Below, piece by piece: positions 1-8,256 of a stretch of 62,179 bases of DNA. The DNA is from an uncultured bacterium (GTDB lineage Bacteria > Verrucomicrobiota > Verrucomicrobiia > CAIQCK01). The number at the start of each line of letters is the position of its first letter. The first letter of the stretch is position 1. The notes under the pieces are model-generated. The model ran no database searches. It saw only the letters and a program-made list of their open reading frames with translations, and had not been told where the DNA came from. The stretch spans positions 1 through 62,179 of the forward strand of contig CAIQCK010000110.1 of assembly GCA_903870275.1 (NCBI GenBank). The letters run 5' to 3'. Position numbers and translations under genes: made by a program.

Positions 1-140
1 TGCCGGATCTGCTGGCGGCTATTGAAGCGTATCTGTCGGCTTACAACTCAGAAGCTAAACCGTTTGTCTGGACAGCATCGCTGGATTCCATCATGGCAAA
101 ACTCAAGAAAGTGAAAGCCATTTACGGGACGCTACACTAG
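1..140 (+). CDS. IS630-family transposase, C-terminal fragment (cut by window start)
   Basis: Reading from base 3, the frame encodes about 45 residues ending at a TAG at 138-140. It contains AYLSAYN and then KPFVWTAS, followed by a short basic helix. This Y-N...KPF-W-T pattern is the usual C-terminus of IS630/Tc1-type DDE transposases (family knowledge). The catalytic part lies outside the window, so intactness cannot be judged. No terminal inverted repeat follows the stop. The tail instead overlaps the last 9 bases of the convergent acetyltransferase gene, which suggests an eroded element end. Confidence 0.7.
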   Translation, partial: PDLLAAIEAYLSAYNSEAKPFVWTASLDSIMAKLKKVKAIYGTLH

Positions 141-893
141 GTCGCGCAGGATGAACGAGAATCTCGTTCCGCTGACAGGACGGTCTGCGATCAGCTTCCC
201 ATCGTAAAGGACACTGAACATGCCATAGGGCGTCGGGAGTTCCCTTGACGCCTTGGCGCTCCTGACTCGAACTACTTTCGGTTCCAGCCCCAAGGCTCTG
301 GACATCTCCGCAATGTCCGCCACGCACTTTGGAACCATAGGGCACTGATCCGCAGCCAGGATCGTGAGACCCTTCTTGTGCCTCTTCAAGAGTCGTTCTT
401 TTTGGACGATGAAACGGGGATCCGGGGCTGCTCTTTTGAGCTTCTTGACGAGCAACTCGTAAGGCGGGGAGCTCTCCACCGGGACAAAACCAGCCTTGAT
501 GAAGAAATCACTTCGCGCCATGAAACTATCGGAACTGGTCACCACGGCGACTCCTCGGCACTGACTCTTCCTTGCATCCCTGAGACAACTGTCCAACAGG
601 AGAGTGCCCAGCCCCTTGCCTTTGTGCTTGCCGTTGACCATCAGGCAATGGATGACAAGGTAGCCCTCCGCCTCCACAGGTCTCCAGGCATGATTGCCAA
701 GGGCATATTCGATCATCCCAATATCACCAAATCTTTGTGAGCGGAGCACTTTGAACCTCAGGCCTTCCGCGTAGCGCTCCTTCAGCCAATCCGCTTTACG
801 ACGATGTCCCAGGTTGTTGGCGTCTTTGTAGCCACAGAAGCTGCAACTGCTGATGTTCCCGGCGTTGGTGTCGACGATTTCGTAGTCTTTCAT
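132..893 (-). CDS. GNAT N-acetyltransferase with YoaP-like C-terminal domain
   Basis: The protein has 253 residues. The N-terminal half has the GNAT acetyl-CoA-binding motif A (KGKGLGTLLL, about residues 91-100) and the typical FFIKAGF segment near 130-136. The C-terminal third (about 160-250) resembles the YoaP-like domain attached to some GNATs, with a Cys pair C184-x5-C190 (CPMVPKC). The acceptor substrate is unknown. The start at 893 (MKDYEIV) is preferred because the upstream extension reads through an attC-like palindrome. Its stop codon lies inside the tail of the convergent transposase frame, so the last residues may have been altered by the insertion. Confidence 0.75.
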   Translation of the reverse strand: MKDYEIVDTNAGNISSCSFCGYKDANNLGHRRKADWLKERYAEGLRFKVLRSQRFGDIGMIEYALGNHAWRPVEAEGYLVIHCLMVNGKHKGKGLGTLLLDSCLRDARKSQCRGVAVVTSSDSFMARSDFFIKAGFVPVESSPPYELLVKKLKRAAPDPRFIVQKERLLKRHKKGLTILAADQCPMVPKCVADIAEMSRALGLEPKVVRVRSAKASRELPTPYGMFSVLYDGKLIADRPVSGTRFSFILRDLV

Positions 894-919
894 CTTGCTG
901 CTCCGGTCGGTTGCAGAAT

Positions 920-1004
920 GACCAATCTCAGCGACGGTGGCCACGCGCCGCGCCGATTGCAAACGCGACGGCCCGCCGCCGTTCGCTACAGCGCATGGTT
1001 AGGC
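920..1004 (-). other. attC-like imperfect palindrome between two genes
   Basis: Read on the minus strand, this 85-bp segment starts with GCCTAAC, fitting the integron RYYYAAC box. It continues with GCGCTGTAGCGAACGG and ends near CCGTCGCTGAGATTGGTC. The two inner arms (AGCGAACGG and the complement of AGCGACGG on the plus strand) pair with one unpaired base, like the extrahelical bases of attC sites. The distal box is degenerate: it does not fit GTTRRRY. It lies about 56 bp after the stop of the secreted gene at 1061-1840 and just before the GNAT gene, where an attC would sit between two cassettes. A dispersed repeat of attC-like shape is the alternative. Confidence 0.4.
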
Positions 1005-1060
1005 GACGTTGGATTCATTCGTTGAGCGAAAGGGCAACCACCGGCTCGCCGTCATCTATT

Positions 1061-1840
1061 TTATCGGAAGCGAAAGGTTTCAAAAAGGCGATCAAAGGAT
1101 TGAACGTCCTCGGCGGGGAGTCCGTCGGGCGTGACGGCAGTGCAGACGAGCATCTGACGATCGTTGCAGATGTAGCGGCAGCGGATGGTGAGGGCTTTGT
1201 TCCTCGAAGGTTTGCAGGTAAATTCCATGATGGTCTGCGAGTCAGTGGAGAGATTCCTGCGAGAAAGGATTTCGGCGTTCTGGACATTCGCGGCACAGCG
1301 CTGAACTTCCGCCTCGACGATGGTTTCCCGCTGATCCCTTCTCGCCTTTGGCAGAGGCATGGCGTAGTAGCTGACAGAGAAAACGGAGCGTCCAAAGTTC
1401 GTGCCAAAAACGGCCACCGCCGCGTCTTGCCCCAAGAGACGGAAATTAGTAGTGTCATTCATTGTCCCGTTGAGCGCGCCGAAAGAGATGCCCGGCGGCT
1501 CGTTCTTCTCATTTGCCGGTGAGTAGAGGAAGCTGGTCAGGGTGCTGGTGGGTTTTCCATCGCGGATGGTTGGCTTAAAATGCTCACCCTCGACCTTCTT
1601 TCGAGCGTGGCTGACAAACGCTTGGGGCAACTCGACCGGTGCCGCATTGTTCGATCCGGAGAGCAGATCAATGATCTTTATCACTTGGAAGTCCTGAAGC
1701 TTGTCGTCCTCCCCTATTGTTAGACGAAAAAGCACAATGTAGAGTGGCGGCTCCGCGTCCTTGGCGTGAAGGTGGCCGTTTGTCCAGAGGAGGGTTGCAC
1801 AGATGGCGAGGGCGGCAAAAACTGGTCGGAGGGATTTCAT
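1061..1840 (-). CDS. secreted hypothetical protein
   Basis: The protein has 259 residues and is of unknown function. The start at 1840 gives a clean signal peptide (MKSLRPVFAALAICATLLW, cleavage near HAKDA), while the longer upstream reading is rich in Arg and Cys and looks non-coding. The mature part has no transmembrane segment. Its C-terminus (LVCTAVTPDG...VQSFDRLFETFRF) has the shape of a PsbP- or DUF-type domain that ends with a helix and the F-x-F pattern, but I cannot name the family. The bases just before the start (TGTCAGGCGACTCC) closely match those before the small secreted gene starting at 15133. The gene is monocistronic or belongs to a cassette-like unit. Confidence 0.6.
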   Translation of the reverse strand: MKSLRPVFAALAICATLLWTNGHLHAKDAEPPLYIVLFRLTIGEDDKLQDFQVIKIIDLLSGSNNAAPVELPQAFVSHARKKVEGEHFKPTIRDGKPTSTLTSFLYSPANEKNEPPGISFGALNGTMNDTTNFRLLGQDAAVAVFGTNFGRSVFSVSYYAMPLPKARRDQRETIVEAEVQRCAANVQNAEILSRRNLSTDSQTIMEFTCKPSRNKALTIRCRYICNDRQMLVCTAVTPDGLPAEDVQSFDRLFETFRFR

Positions 1841-2243
1841 GATGTGGAGTCGCCTGACATTCTTAATCGGACCTCGTTTTTGTCGCATAACACAGGAGGT
1901 GCGACAAGCGCAAAAGGCTCGCTTTTCCTTCGTCCAGAGCACTTTGCGCGATTAGGTCACGCTCATATTAAACCGGCAAAGGCAAACAGAGCGCATCGGT
2001 CACACGTTTGCCTTTCCCCTCACAAACTCCTGTGCTGCTTGGGGTGCTACAAGTGTCGAAGGTCGAAGGGGTCGGTCCTATAATTTTTGCACCGGCGGGT
2101 GATCATCGCCGTCCGTTCTTGATTCTTGACGGCTTCATGACCGAGCGGCCAACGGGTCACGGAGGTTTTGCCAGGCGATGCTGCGGGACGAGGGAAAGGA
2201 TCGCGGCCTTGGCGGGCCTTCCCGTATTTCTCGATCGCTGCTC
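1841..2243. other. 403-bp intergenic stretch
   Basis: This stretch lies upstream of the secreted gene ending at 1840 and downstream of the histidine kinase gene. I see no convincing ORF, RNA gene or intrinsic terminator. Short frames here are GC shadows. Confidence 0.5.
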
Positions 2244-3668
2244 TCACCGCGCCGGCGTCGGCGGGCAGGGGCGCAGACGCATCTCGACCAGCAGGCCCGA
2301 GGGCTGGCGGTTGCGGACGGTGACAACGCCCTGACAGGCCTCCACGCACGTCTTCACGATGGCCAGGCCAAGACCCGTTCCGCCGGTTTCGCGGCTGCGG
2401 GAGGATTCCGGGCGGAAGAAGGGATCGAAGATTTTGTCCAGCGCCTCCGCCGGCAGACCGGGGCCAAGGTCGCTCACCGTGAGGATCGCATCGGCCGATG
2501 TGATCGCCGAGGAAACGGTGATCGGTCCGGCGTGTCCGGCGTAACGCACGGCGTTGCGGATCACGTTGCCCAGCGCGCGCTCCAGCAGGTCCGGCGACGC
2601 GAGGGCGCGGTGGGTTTCGTCCATCTCGATTTCGATCTGCGCGCCGGCGGCCTCGCGTTCAACGACGCGCCGCGCCAGGTCCGCCAGAGGGACAGATTCC
2701 AGCGCGACGTCCTTCTGTTTGAGGCTGGCCTTGGAGAAGGAGAGCAGTTCGTTCACCAAGCTCGTCATCTGCTGCACTTCCTCGCGCAGGTCTTCGACGC
2801 AGGCTTTCTGGCTCTCATCGGCGCGCTGTTCGAGGATGCCCAGCGCCACCTGGATGCGCGCAATCGGCGAACAAAGCTCGTGCGCGATGTCGCCGAGAAA
2901 CCGTTTCTGGCCCGTGACGAATCCCGACAGGCGCGAGGCCATGCGGTTGATGCTTTCGCCGAGCCGGCCCAGTTCGTCGCTGCGGCGCGCCGGCACCTGC
3001 GTGTCGAAACGGCCGTCGGCGATCTGCGCCGTGGCGTGCGTCATTTGCGAGATCGAGCGCGTGATGCCGCGCACCAGCGGAATCCAAAACAAAACGGAGA
3101 AGACCAGCGCGCCGAGGCCGATCTCGATCCAGGGTTTCAAGTCGAGGAACAGGCCGCCGCCGCTCATGGAATCCGACACCGCCAGCAGCGTGGCCGGCAC
3201 CGTGCGCGCTCCGTCGCGGTCCAGCACCGTCACGCGCACGCCCACCCAGTAACGCACGGGGTCGTTCACGCGCTCCATGAATTTCGTGAAAGGGCCGCGC
3301 CCGCGGCCGGCGCCGGGCGGCGGTCCGCGTTGTTCCGAGAGCACGTTCGCCACGGGCCGCGGCAACGCCACCGGTTCGCCGGCGATCTGGCGGCCCTCAC
3401 TTTGGAACAGATAGAACTGGACGCGGTAGGACTCGCTGAAACGTTTGAGGATTTCGTCCGCCGAAGCCCGCCCCGGGGACTTGTTCAGCTCGCCGGTGAT
3501 GATCTCGCTCACTGCCTGTATCCGGTCGCCGGCCCGGCCCATCATCAGCGAGTTGAGGCCGAGCCTCACTTGCGAGTGAAAGAAAACGTAGAACGCGACG
3601 CCCAGCGCGGCGAGGTTCAGGAAGAACCAGAGCAGAATCTTCGCGTAGAGTGGAAAACGGATTCTCAT
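2244..3668 (-). CDS. sensor histidine kinase, CpxA/EnvZ-like
   Basis: The protein has 474 residues. It has a transmembrane helix at about 8-30, a periplasmic sensor region at about 31-178, a second helix at about 183-200, HAMP at about 200-252, HisKA with phospho-acceptor H263 (DIAHELCSPIARI), and an HATPase domain. The HATPase domain shows an N-box (NVIRNAVRYAG), G1 (DLGPGLP), F-box (DPFFRPE) and G2 (GGTGLGLAIV). The H-box has Cys (HELCSP) where most kinases have R or K. It should autophosphorylate and feed the regulator encoded immediately upstream, whose stop is only 3 bp from this ATG. A Gly/Arg/Pro-rich loop (about 114-127) sits in the sensor domain. The signal sensed is unknown, and no CpxP-like partner is adjacent. 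Confidence 0.92.
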   Translation of the reverse strand: MRIRFPLYAKILLWFFLNLAALGVAFYVFFHSQVRLGLNSLMMGRAGDRIQAVSEIITGELNKSPGRASADEILKRFSESYRVQFYLFQSEGRQIAGEPVALPRPVANVLSEQRGPPPGAGRGRGPFTKFMERVNDPVRYWVGVRVTVLDRDGARTVPATLLAVSDSMSGGGLFLDLKPWIEIGLGALVFSVLFWIPLVRGITRSISQMTHATAQIADGRFDTQVPARRSDELGRLGESINRMASRLSGFVTGQKRFLGDIAHELCSPIARIQVALGILEQRADESQKACVEDLREEVQQMTSLVNELLSFSKASLKQKDVALESVPLADLARRVVEREAAGAQIEIEMDETHRALASPDLLERALGNVIRNAVRYAGHAGPITVSSAITSADAILTVSDLGPGLPAEALDKIFDPFFRPESSRSRETGGTGLGLAIVKTCVEACQGVVTVRNRQPSGLLVEMRLRPCPPTPAR

Positions 3669-3671
3669 GGC

Positions 3672-4424
3672 TCAGGGCCGTTCGGTGTCGGGATTGATGA
3701 GCATGTAGCCGGCGGCGCGCACGGTGCGGATGAATCGCGGCTCCTTCGGATCGTCGCCGAGTTTCTTGCGCAACGCGGAAATGTGAACGTCAATCGAACG
3801 GTCGAACACCTCGTAGTTGCGGTCGCGGATTTCCTCCAGAAGATGCTCGCGCGTCTTCACGCGCCCGCGCGCGCGGGCGAGGCTGGCCAGTAGATCGAAC
3901 TCCACCGGCGTCAGCAGCAGCGGCTGGTCGTCGAAGACCGCGGTGCGAGAGGCGGTGTTGACCCGCAGTTTGCCGACCACAATCTCCGGTTCGGCATCCT
4001 CGCCTGCCTTGGCCGCGGGCTGCGAAGAAGCCCGACGCGTGACGGCGCGCAGGCGCGCGAGCAGTTCGCGCGTCGAGAAGGTCTTGGGCAGATAATCGTC
4101 CGCGCCGATCTCCAGTCCCACGATGCGGTCGGCTTCGTCCCCGCGTGCGGTGAGCATCAGCACGGGCACGTTCGATTGACGCCGGATGTGTTTGAGCACC
4201 TCGAAGCCGTCCATGCCCGGCAGCATCACGTCGAGGATCACCGCCTGCCAGGTTTCGCCGGTGGCCTTCTCGACGCCGTCCGGCCCCGTGTGAACGGCCG
4301 AGACATCGTAGCCGAGCGGTTCGAGGTAGGTCTTGATGAGTCGGCAGAGTTTGCGGTCGTCGTCAATCACCAACACGCGAGTGAGCGCGCCTGCGGCGTC
4401 GGCGTTGCTGTTTGTCGGAGTCAT
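3672..4424 (-). CDS. response regulator, OmpR/CpxR family
   Basis: The protein has 250 residues. The receiver domain has the acidic triad around D21-D23, phospho-acceptor D65 (VILDVMLPG), T92 and K114. A winged-helix DNA-binding domain follows (about 150-245, with RTVRAAGYML near the end). The start at 4424 was chosen because a TGGAG ribosome-binding site precedes it and the receiver begins soon after. It is the first gene of a two-gene operon with the kinase. It is transcribed divergently from the SUMF1/arylsulfotransferase operon across a 139-bp intergenic region. That region carries TTTAC repeats spaced 11 bp apart, which this class of regulator typically binds. It is therefore the likely regulator of that operon, and possibly of the one at 24030 (inference). 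Confidence 0.92.
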   Translation of the reverse strand: MTPTNSNADAAGALTRVLVIDDDRKLCRLIKTYLEPLGYDVSAVHTGPDGVEKATGETWQAVILDVMLPGMDGFEVLKHIRRQSNVPVLMLTARGDEADRIVGLEIGADDYLPKTFSTRELLARLRAVTRRASSQPAAKAGEDAEPEIVVGKLRVNTASRTAVFDDQPLLLTPVEFDLLASLARARGRVKTREHLLEEIRDRNYEVFDRSIDVHISALRKKLGDDPKEPRFIRTVRAAGYMLINPDTERP

Positions 4425-4477
4425 GTTCGATTCTCCAGAGAGAAGTGTATCCGCACCGCTGCTGTAACGCCGCAACT

Positions 4478-4544
4478 TTTACGCTTCCTTTACAATTCTC
4501 CTCTACCATGCACACACACCCTTTACATGTCTCGCGTTAAATAC
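4478..4544 (+). promoter_or_regulatory. OmpR/CpxR-type half-site array and promoter of the SUMF1-PEBP operon
   Basis: TTTAC occurs at 4478-4482 and 4489-4493 (11-bp period, TTTAC-N6-TTTAC) and again at 4522-4526, which is 33 bp further on and so in the same 11-bp register. GCACAC lies at 4510-4515 and a -10-like GTTAAAT at 4536-4542. No good -35 is present, as expected for an activator-dependent promoter. The ribosome-binding site GAAGGAG precedes the ATG at 4564. The same elements occur at identical offsets upstream of 24030. Confidence 0.6.
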
Positions 4545-4563
4545 AGGTGAAGGAGAGACCATA

Positions 4564-6435
4564 ATGAAACGCCAAATGTTGATGATGGTTCTGACGGGCA
4601 CGTGGTTGATGGTGTCGGGTGGCGGACGCGCGGCGACGATGGACGGCATGGCGCTGATCCCGGCGGGGAAGTTCGAGATGGGCGACCATCACGGCTTCGT
4701 GGACCCAAAGCACGGCAGCGACGAGATCCCGATCCATACGGTCAGCCTCGGCGCGTTTCACATCGGCATCCACGACGTCACCACGCAACAATATTGCGAG
4801 TTCCTCAACGCGGCGCTGGCGCAGCGGATGATCGAGGTGCGCAAAGGCGGTGTGTATCTCGTCGGCGGCAGCGACCTGCTTTGCGACGCGCGCGAGTCTT
4901 CCCCGTGCAGCCGGATTGGTTGGGACGGCAGGAAGTTTTCCGTGCTCGATAAGAAAGAGAATCACCCGATGGTTTGCGTGCGCTGGCCCGGCGCGGCGGT
5001 TTATTGCAACTGGCTGAGCGCGCAGAGACGGTTGCCGCTCTGCTACAACACGACGACGTGGGATTGCGACTTCAACAAGAGCGGTTTCCGGCTGCCGACC
5101 GAGCCGGAGTGGGAATACGCCGCGCGCGGCGGGCAGCAGAACCCGTATTATAATTATCCGTGGGGCAACGACGCCGATCCGACGAAGGCCAACGTGCCGG
5201 AATCGAAGAATCCGTTTCGCAGCGGCCCGCTGCCGTGGACGACGCCGGTCGGTTTCTTCAACGGAAAACTGCAGCGCAAAAGCGACTTCGGCTGGCCGGG
5301 CGCGCAGGAGAGTTTCCAGACCGCGAACGGCGCAAATGGCTTTGGCCTCTACGACACCGCCGGCAACGTCTGGCAGTGGTGCACTGAGTGGTATGAACGG
5401 AATTACTACACGTATTCGCCGGCGGAGAATCCGCCGGGCCCGGCCCAAGGCAGCCCCATGCCGGACGGCAAGGCTTACCGCTGCATGCGCGGTGGCAGTT
5501 GGTCGAATGGCGAATTCGGCCACAGCCGCGTGTCGAACCGCGACCCGTCCTATTTCCGCGGTCCCGATCCGATCACTCATTTGACCGATCCCGATGGTCC
5601 GTATTTCCACATCGGATTCCGTGTGCTGTTGCCGGTCAATGCCGAAACCCGGCCTGTGATTAAGCCGACACCGGTTCAGCACATCGCAGGTCGCGGGGAC
5701 GGGTCGGGTGGCGGCCCCGGCGGCGGGCGTCGCGCCCGGCAAAGCGGCGGACAAGAAGGCGGCCAGCGCCAGGGCGGTGGCGGAGGAGGCGGGGAGCGCC
5801 CGCAGCGTTCCGAGGCGCAGCGACCGGCGCGCACCGGCTCGTTCGTCCTGCGCAGTTCTGCGGTGGCGGATGGCGGGATGCTGCCGGCGGAGTTCACGAG
5901 CGATGGCGCCGCCGCCACGCTGCCGCTCGAATGGACTGGCGCGCCGGCCGGCACCAAGAGTTACGCGCTCATCATGCACCATGAAGCGCCAGACCAGACC
6001 AAGTGGTATTGGATTCTTTACAACATCCCGGCGACGGTCCAAAGCCTCCCCAAAAACGTGAAGGGCATCGGGACACTGGGCACCAACAGCGTCAACGATC
6101 GCACCGAATACGCTCCGCCGCGCTCCAAGGGGCCGGGGCCGAAAATTTACATCCTCACCGTTTACGCGCTGTCAGCTCCGCCGCAACTCACTGTCCCGCC
6201 GTCGCAAGTCAATCGCGAGGTCCTGCTCGCCGCGATCAAGGACCGCACCCTCGGCAGCGCGGAGTTGCAGGTGATTTACACGCGGCAAGGCGGCGGCGGA
6301 GCGGAGCCACCGGGCGACCGTCCGTCGCGCGATTCCAACCGCCAGGGCGCGGACGACCAGCGGCCGCGTCCGTCACGCGACGGTGAACGGGGTGGCAACA
6401 CTCGCGGTGATCGCCCACAACCCCCGAATCAGTAG
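4564..6435 (+). CDS. secreted SUMF1 (FGE-sulfatase fold) - PEBP/YbhB fusion protein
   Basis: The protein has 623 residues with a signal peptide (about 1-24). Residues about 28-357 form a formylglycine-generating-enzyme-like (SUMF1) domain (IPAGKFEMGD, RLPTEPEWEYAARGG, NVWQWCTEWY, CMRGGSW, GFRVLLP). A Gly/Gln/Arg-rich linker follows (about 375-420). Residues about 424-580 match the phosphatidylethanolamine-binding/YbhB fold (ADGGMLPAEFT, LPLEWTGAP, IMHHEAPD, WILYNIP, YILTVYAL). The last 40 residues are a low-complexity R/D/P/Q tail. The paired Cys of true FGE near the RGGS motif are absent, so a binding or lectin-like role is more likely than formylglycine formation (inference). It is the first gene of the operon, 10 bp before the arylsulfotransferase gene. 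This domain pairing is unfamiliar to me. Confidence 0.85.
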   Translation: MKRQMLMMVLTGTWLMVSGGGRAATMDGMALIPAGKFEMGDHHGFVDPKHGSDEIPIHTVSLGAFHIGIHDVTTQQYCEFLNAALAQRMIEVRKGGVYLVGGSDLLCDARESSPCSRIGWDGRKFSVLDKKENHPMVCVRWPGAAVYCNWLSAQRRLPLCYNTTTWDCDFNKSGFRLPTEPEWEYAARGGQQNPYYNYPWGNDADPTKANVPESKNPFRSGPLPWTTPVGFFNGKLQRKSDFGWPGAQESFQTANGANGFGLYDTAGNVWQWCTEWYERNYYTYSPAENPPGPAQGSPMPDGKAYRCMRGGSWSNGEFGHSRVSNRDPSYFRGPDPITHLTDPDGPYFHIGFRVLLPVNAETRPVIKPTPVQHIAGRGDGSGGGPGGGRRARQSGGQEGGQRQGGGGGGGERPQRSEAQRPARTGSFVLRSSAVADGGMLPAEFTSDGAAATLPLEWTGAPAGTKSYALIMHHEAPDQTKWYWILYNIPATVQSLPKNVKGIGTLGTNSVNDRTEYAPPRSKGPGPKIYILTVYALSAPPQLTVPPSQVNREVLLAAIKDRTLGSAELQVIYTRQGGGGAEPPGDRPSRDSNRQGADDQRPRPSRDGERGGNTRGDRPQPPNQ

Positions 6436-6445
6436 GAGAAAAATC

Positions 6446-8137
6446 ATGAACACACCCACTCAATCCATTCGCCGACTCGCCAAGAGCGCGTTGCTGGTGC
6501 TGCTGGCGACCGGCACCGTGATGCAGGTCGTGGCACAAGACGAACCCGGACGACCGCCTCGCCCGCGAGGCCAGGGCCAGGATCGAAACCGCGAGGGCGG
6601 TGGCGGCGGTGGCCGGCATGAGATGCCGGAAAATAAAATTCCGACTTCACCCAACCCGGGCCAGACCGTCGGTTTGTATCTGAACACTCCGAAGGCGTGC
6701 CCTGGCTACACGTTGATGGCGCCGAAGCACAACACCGTCACGTATCTCATCGACAACTTGGGCCGCGCGGTTCACCAGTGGAAGAGCGAGTACGAGCCGG
6801 GGCAAACCGTATATCTGTTGCCGAACGGCCACCTCTTGCGCTCGTGCATGGTCCGGGTGCAGGGCGGCACCGGCGGCGGCGAAGGCGGCCGCATCGAGGA
6901 GTATGCCTGGGACGGAAAACTGGTCTGGGAGTTTACCCACGCCACCCGCGAGTATCAGTTGCACCACGACATCAAGCCGCTGCCGAACGGCCACGTGCTC
7001 GCACTGATGGTCGAGCGCAAATCCAGCGCCGAGGCGATGGCCGCCGGTTTTAATGCCGACCTCATGCGCGATGAGTTTCTGGTGCCCGATGCCGTCGTCG
7101 AGATCGAACCGATCCTGCCGAAAGGCGGCCGCATCGTCTGGGAATGGCACGTATGGGACCACCTCATCCAGCATTCCGACAAGTCCAAACCCAACTACGG
7201 CGACCCGGCCGCGCATCCCGAGCTGGTGGACGTCGCCTGCAACGGCCGCGCCACGCCCGCGTTCTGGAACCACATGAATTCCCTCGATTACAACCCGACG
7301 CTCGACCAGATCGTGCTCAGCGTCCGCGGCTGCAACGAGATTTGGGTCCTCGACCACAGCACCACGACCCAGCAAGCCGCCAGCCACGCCGGCGGCAAAC
7401 ACGGCAAAGGCGGCGACCTCATCTACCGTTGGGGCAACCCCGCCGCCTACCAACGCGGCACCTCGCGCGACAAGCAACTCGTCCAGCAGCACGACGCCCA
7501 GTGGATTCCCGCCGGCTCGCCCGGCGGCGGTCACATGACCATCTTCAACAACGGTTACGACCGCGGCTACTCCAGCATCGAGGAAATCGTGCTGCCGCTC
7601 GACGCCAACGGCCGCTACCTCCTCGCCCCTGGCAAAACCTATGGCCCCGAAAAACCGGTCTGGCATTACGAGGCGAAGAACCGCACCGATTTCTTCTCCT
7701 CCGAAATCTCCGGCGCCCATCGCCTGCCCAACGGCAACACCCTCATTTGCGCCGGCATCGTCGGCAACTTGTTCGAGATCACGCCCACCGGCGAGATGGT
7801 CTGGCAATACGTCAACCCGATGGTGCGCGGCGGCATCCTTGCCCAAGGCGAAAATCCCGGCAAAGACATGCGCGGCCATCTCTGGAACGCCGTCTTCAAA
7901 GTTCACTGCTACGCGCCCGATTATATCGGATTGCGCGGCCGCGACCTCACGCCCAAAGGCGTCATCGAGTTGCCTGCCTCCCAAAAAGGCAAGACCGGCC
8001 TCGACAACATGACCGAACAACAACGCACCGACCGCCCCGGCGGTAGTGGCGGCCAAGGCAGGGGCAGGGGCGGTCAAGGCGGCGGCAGTCGCGACGACCG
8101 TCCGCCGCGAGACGACCGGCCACCACGCGATAGCTGA
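6446..8137 (+). CDS. secreted arylsulfotransferase (ASST) family protein, paralogue 1
   Basis: The protein has 563 residues. The start at 6446 is set by an AGGAGA ribosome-binding site and gives a signal peptide (cleavage near VVAQ). A Gly-rich spacer (about 45-58) leads into a beta-propeller of the PAPS-independent arylsulfotransferase type. It has repeated L(L)PNGH/N blocks, HHDIKPLPNG, WNHMNSLDYN, QHDAQWIP, HMTIFNNG and SGAHRLPNGNTLICAG. ASST enzymes move sulfuryl groups between phenolic sulfates and phenols using catalytic His and Arg residues. Several His fit, but I cannot assign them without an alignment. The C-terminus is a GGQGRGRGG-type tail ending in RDDRPPRD repeats, like the paralogue at 24030. 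The donor and acceptor are unknown. Confidence 0.82.
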   Translation: MNTPTQSIRRLAKSALLVLLATGTVMQVVAQDEPGRPPRPRGQGQDRNREGGGGGGRHEMPENKIPTSPNPGQTVGLYLNTPKACPGYTLMAPKHNTVTYLIDNLGRAVHQWKSEYEPGQTVYLLPNGHLLRSCMVRVQGGTGGGEGGRIEEYAWDGKLVWEFTHATREYQLHHDIKPLPNGHVLALMVERKSSAEAMAAGFNADLMRDEFLVPDAVVEIEPILPKGGRIVWEWHVWDHLIQHSDKSKPNYGDPAAHPELVDVACNGRATPAFWNHMNSLDYNPTLDQIVLSVRGCNEIWVLDHSTTTQQAASHAGGKHGKGGDLIYRWGNPAAYQRGTSRDKQLVQQHDAQWIPAGSPGGGHMTIFNNGYDRGYSSIEEIVLPLDANGRYLLAPGKTYGPEKPVWHYEAKNRTDFFSSEISGAHRLPNGNTLICAGIVGNLFEITPTGEMVWQYVNPMVRGGILAQGENPGKDMRGHLWNAVFKVHCYAPDYIGLRGRDLTPKGVIELPASQKGKTGLDNMTEQQRTDRPGGSGGQGRGRGGQGGGSRDDRPPRDDRPPRDS

Positions 8138-8256
8138 TACAACCGGCGACCGCCGCCTTCTGCCTTGACGCTTTGGATGGTCGCGTAGTCTATTGGCGGG
8201 CCGGTAAGTAGAACAAGAGAAACCGCTCCGCAATAAACATCGCACCGACTGGAGAC

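Noticed and set aside
2178..3893. Long plus-strand frame across the histidine kinase gene
   Set aside because: The minus strand carries all kinase motifs; the plus frame is a shadow.
4501..4527. Standard sigma70 promoter with -35 TTTACA at 4522
   Set aside because: The -10-like TTAAAT lies only 9-10 bp downstream, too close for a -35; the TTTAC is better explained as a regulator half-site.
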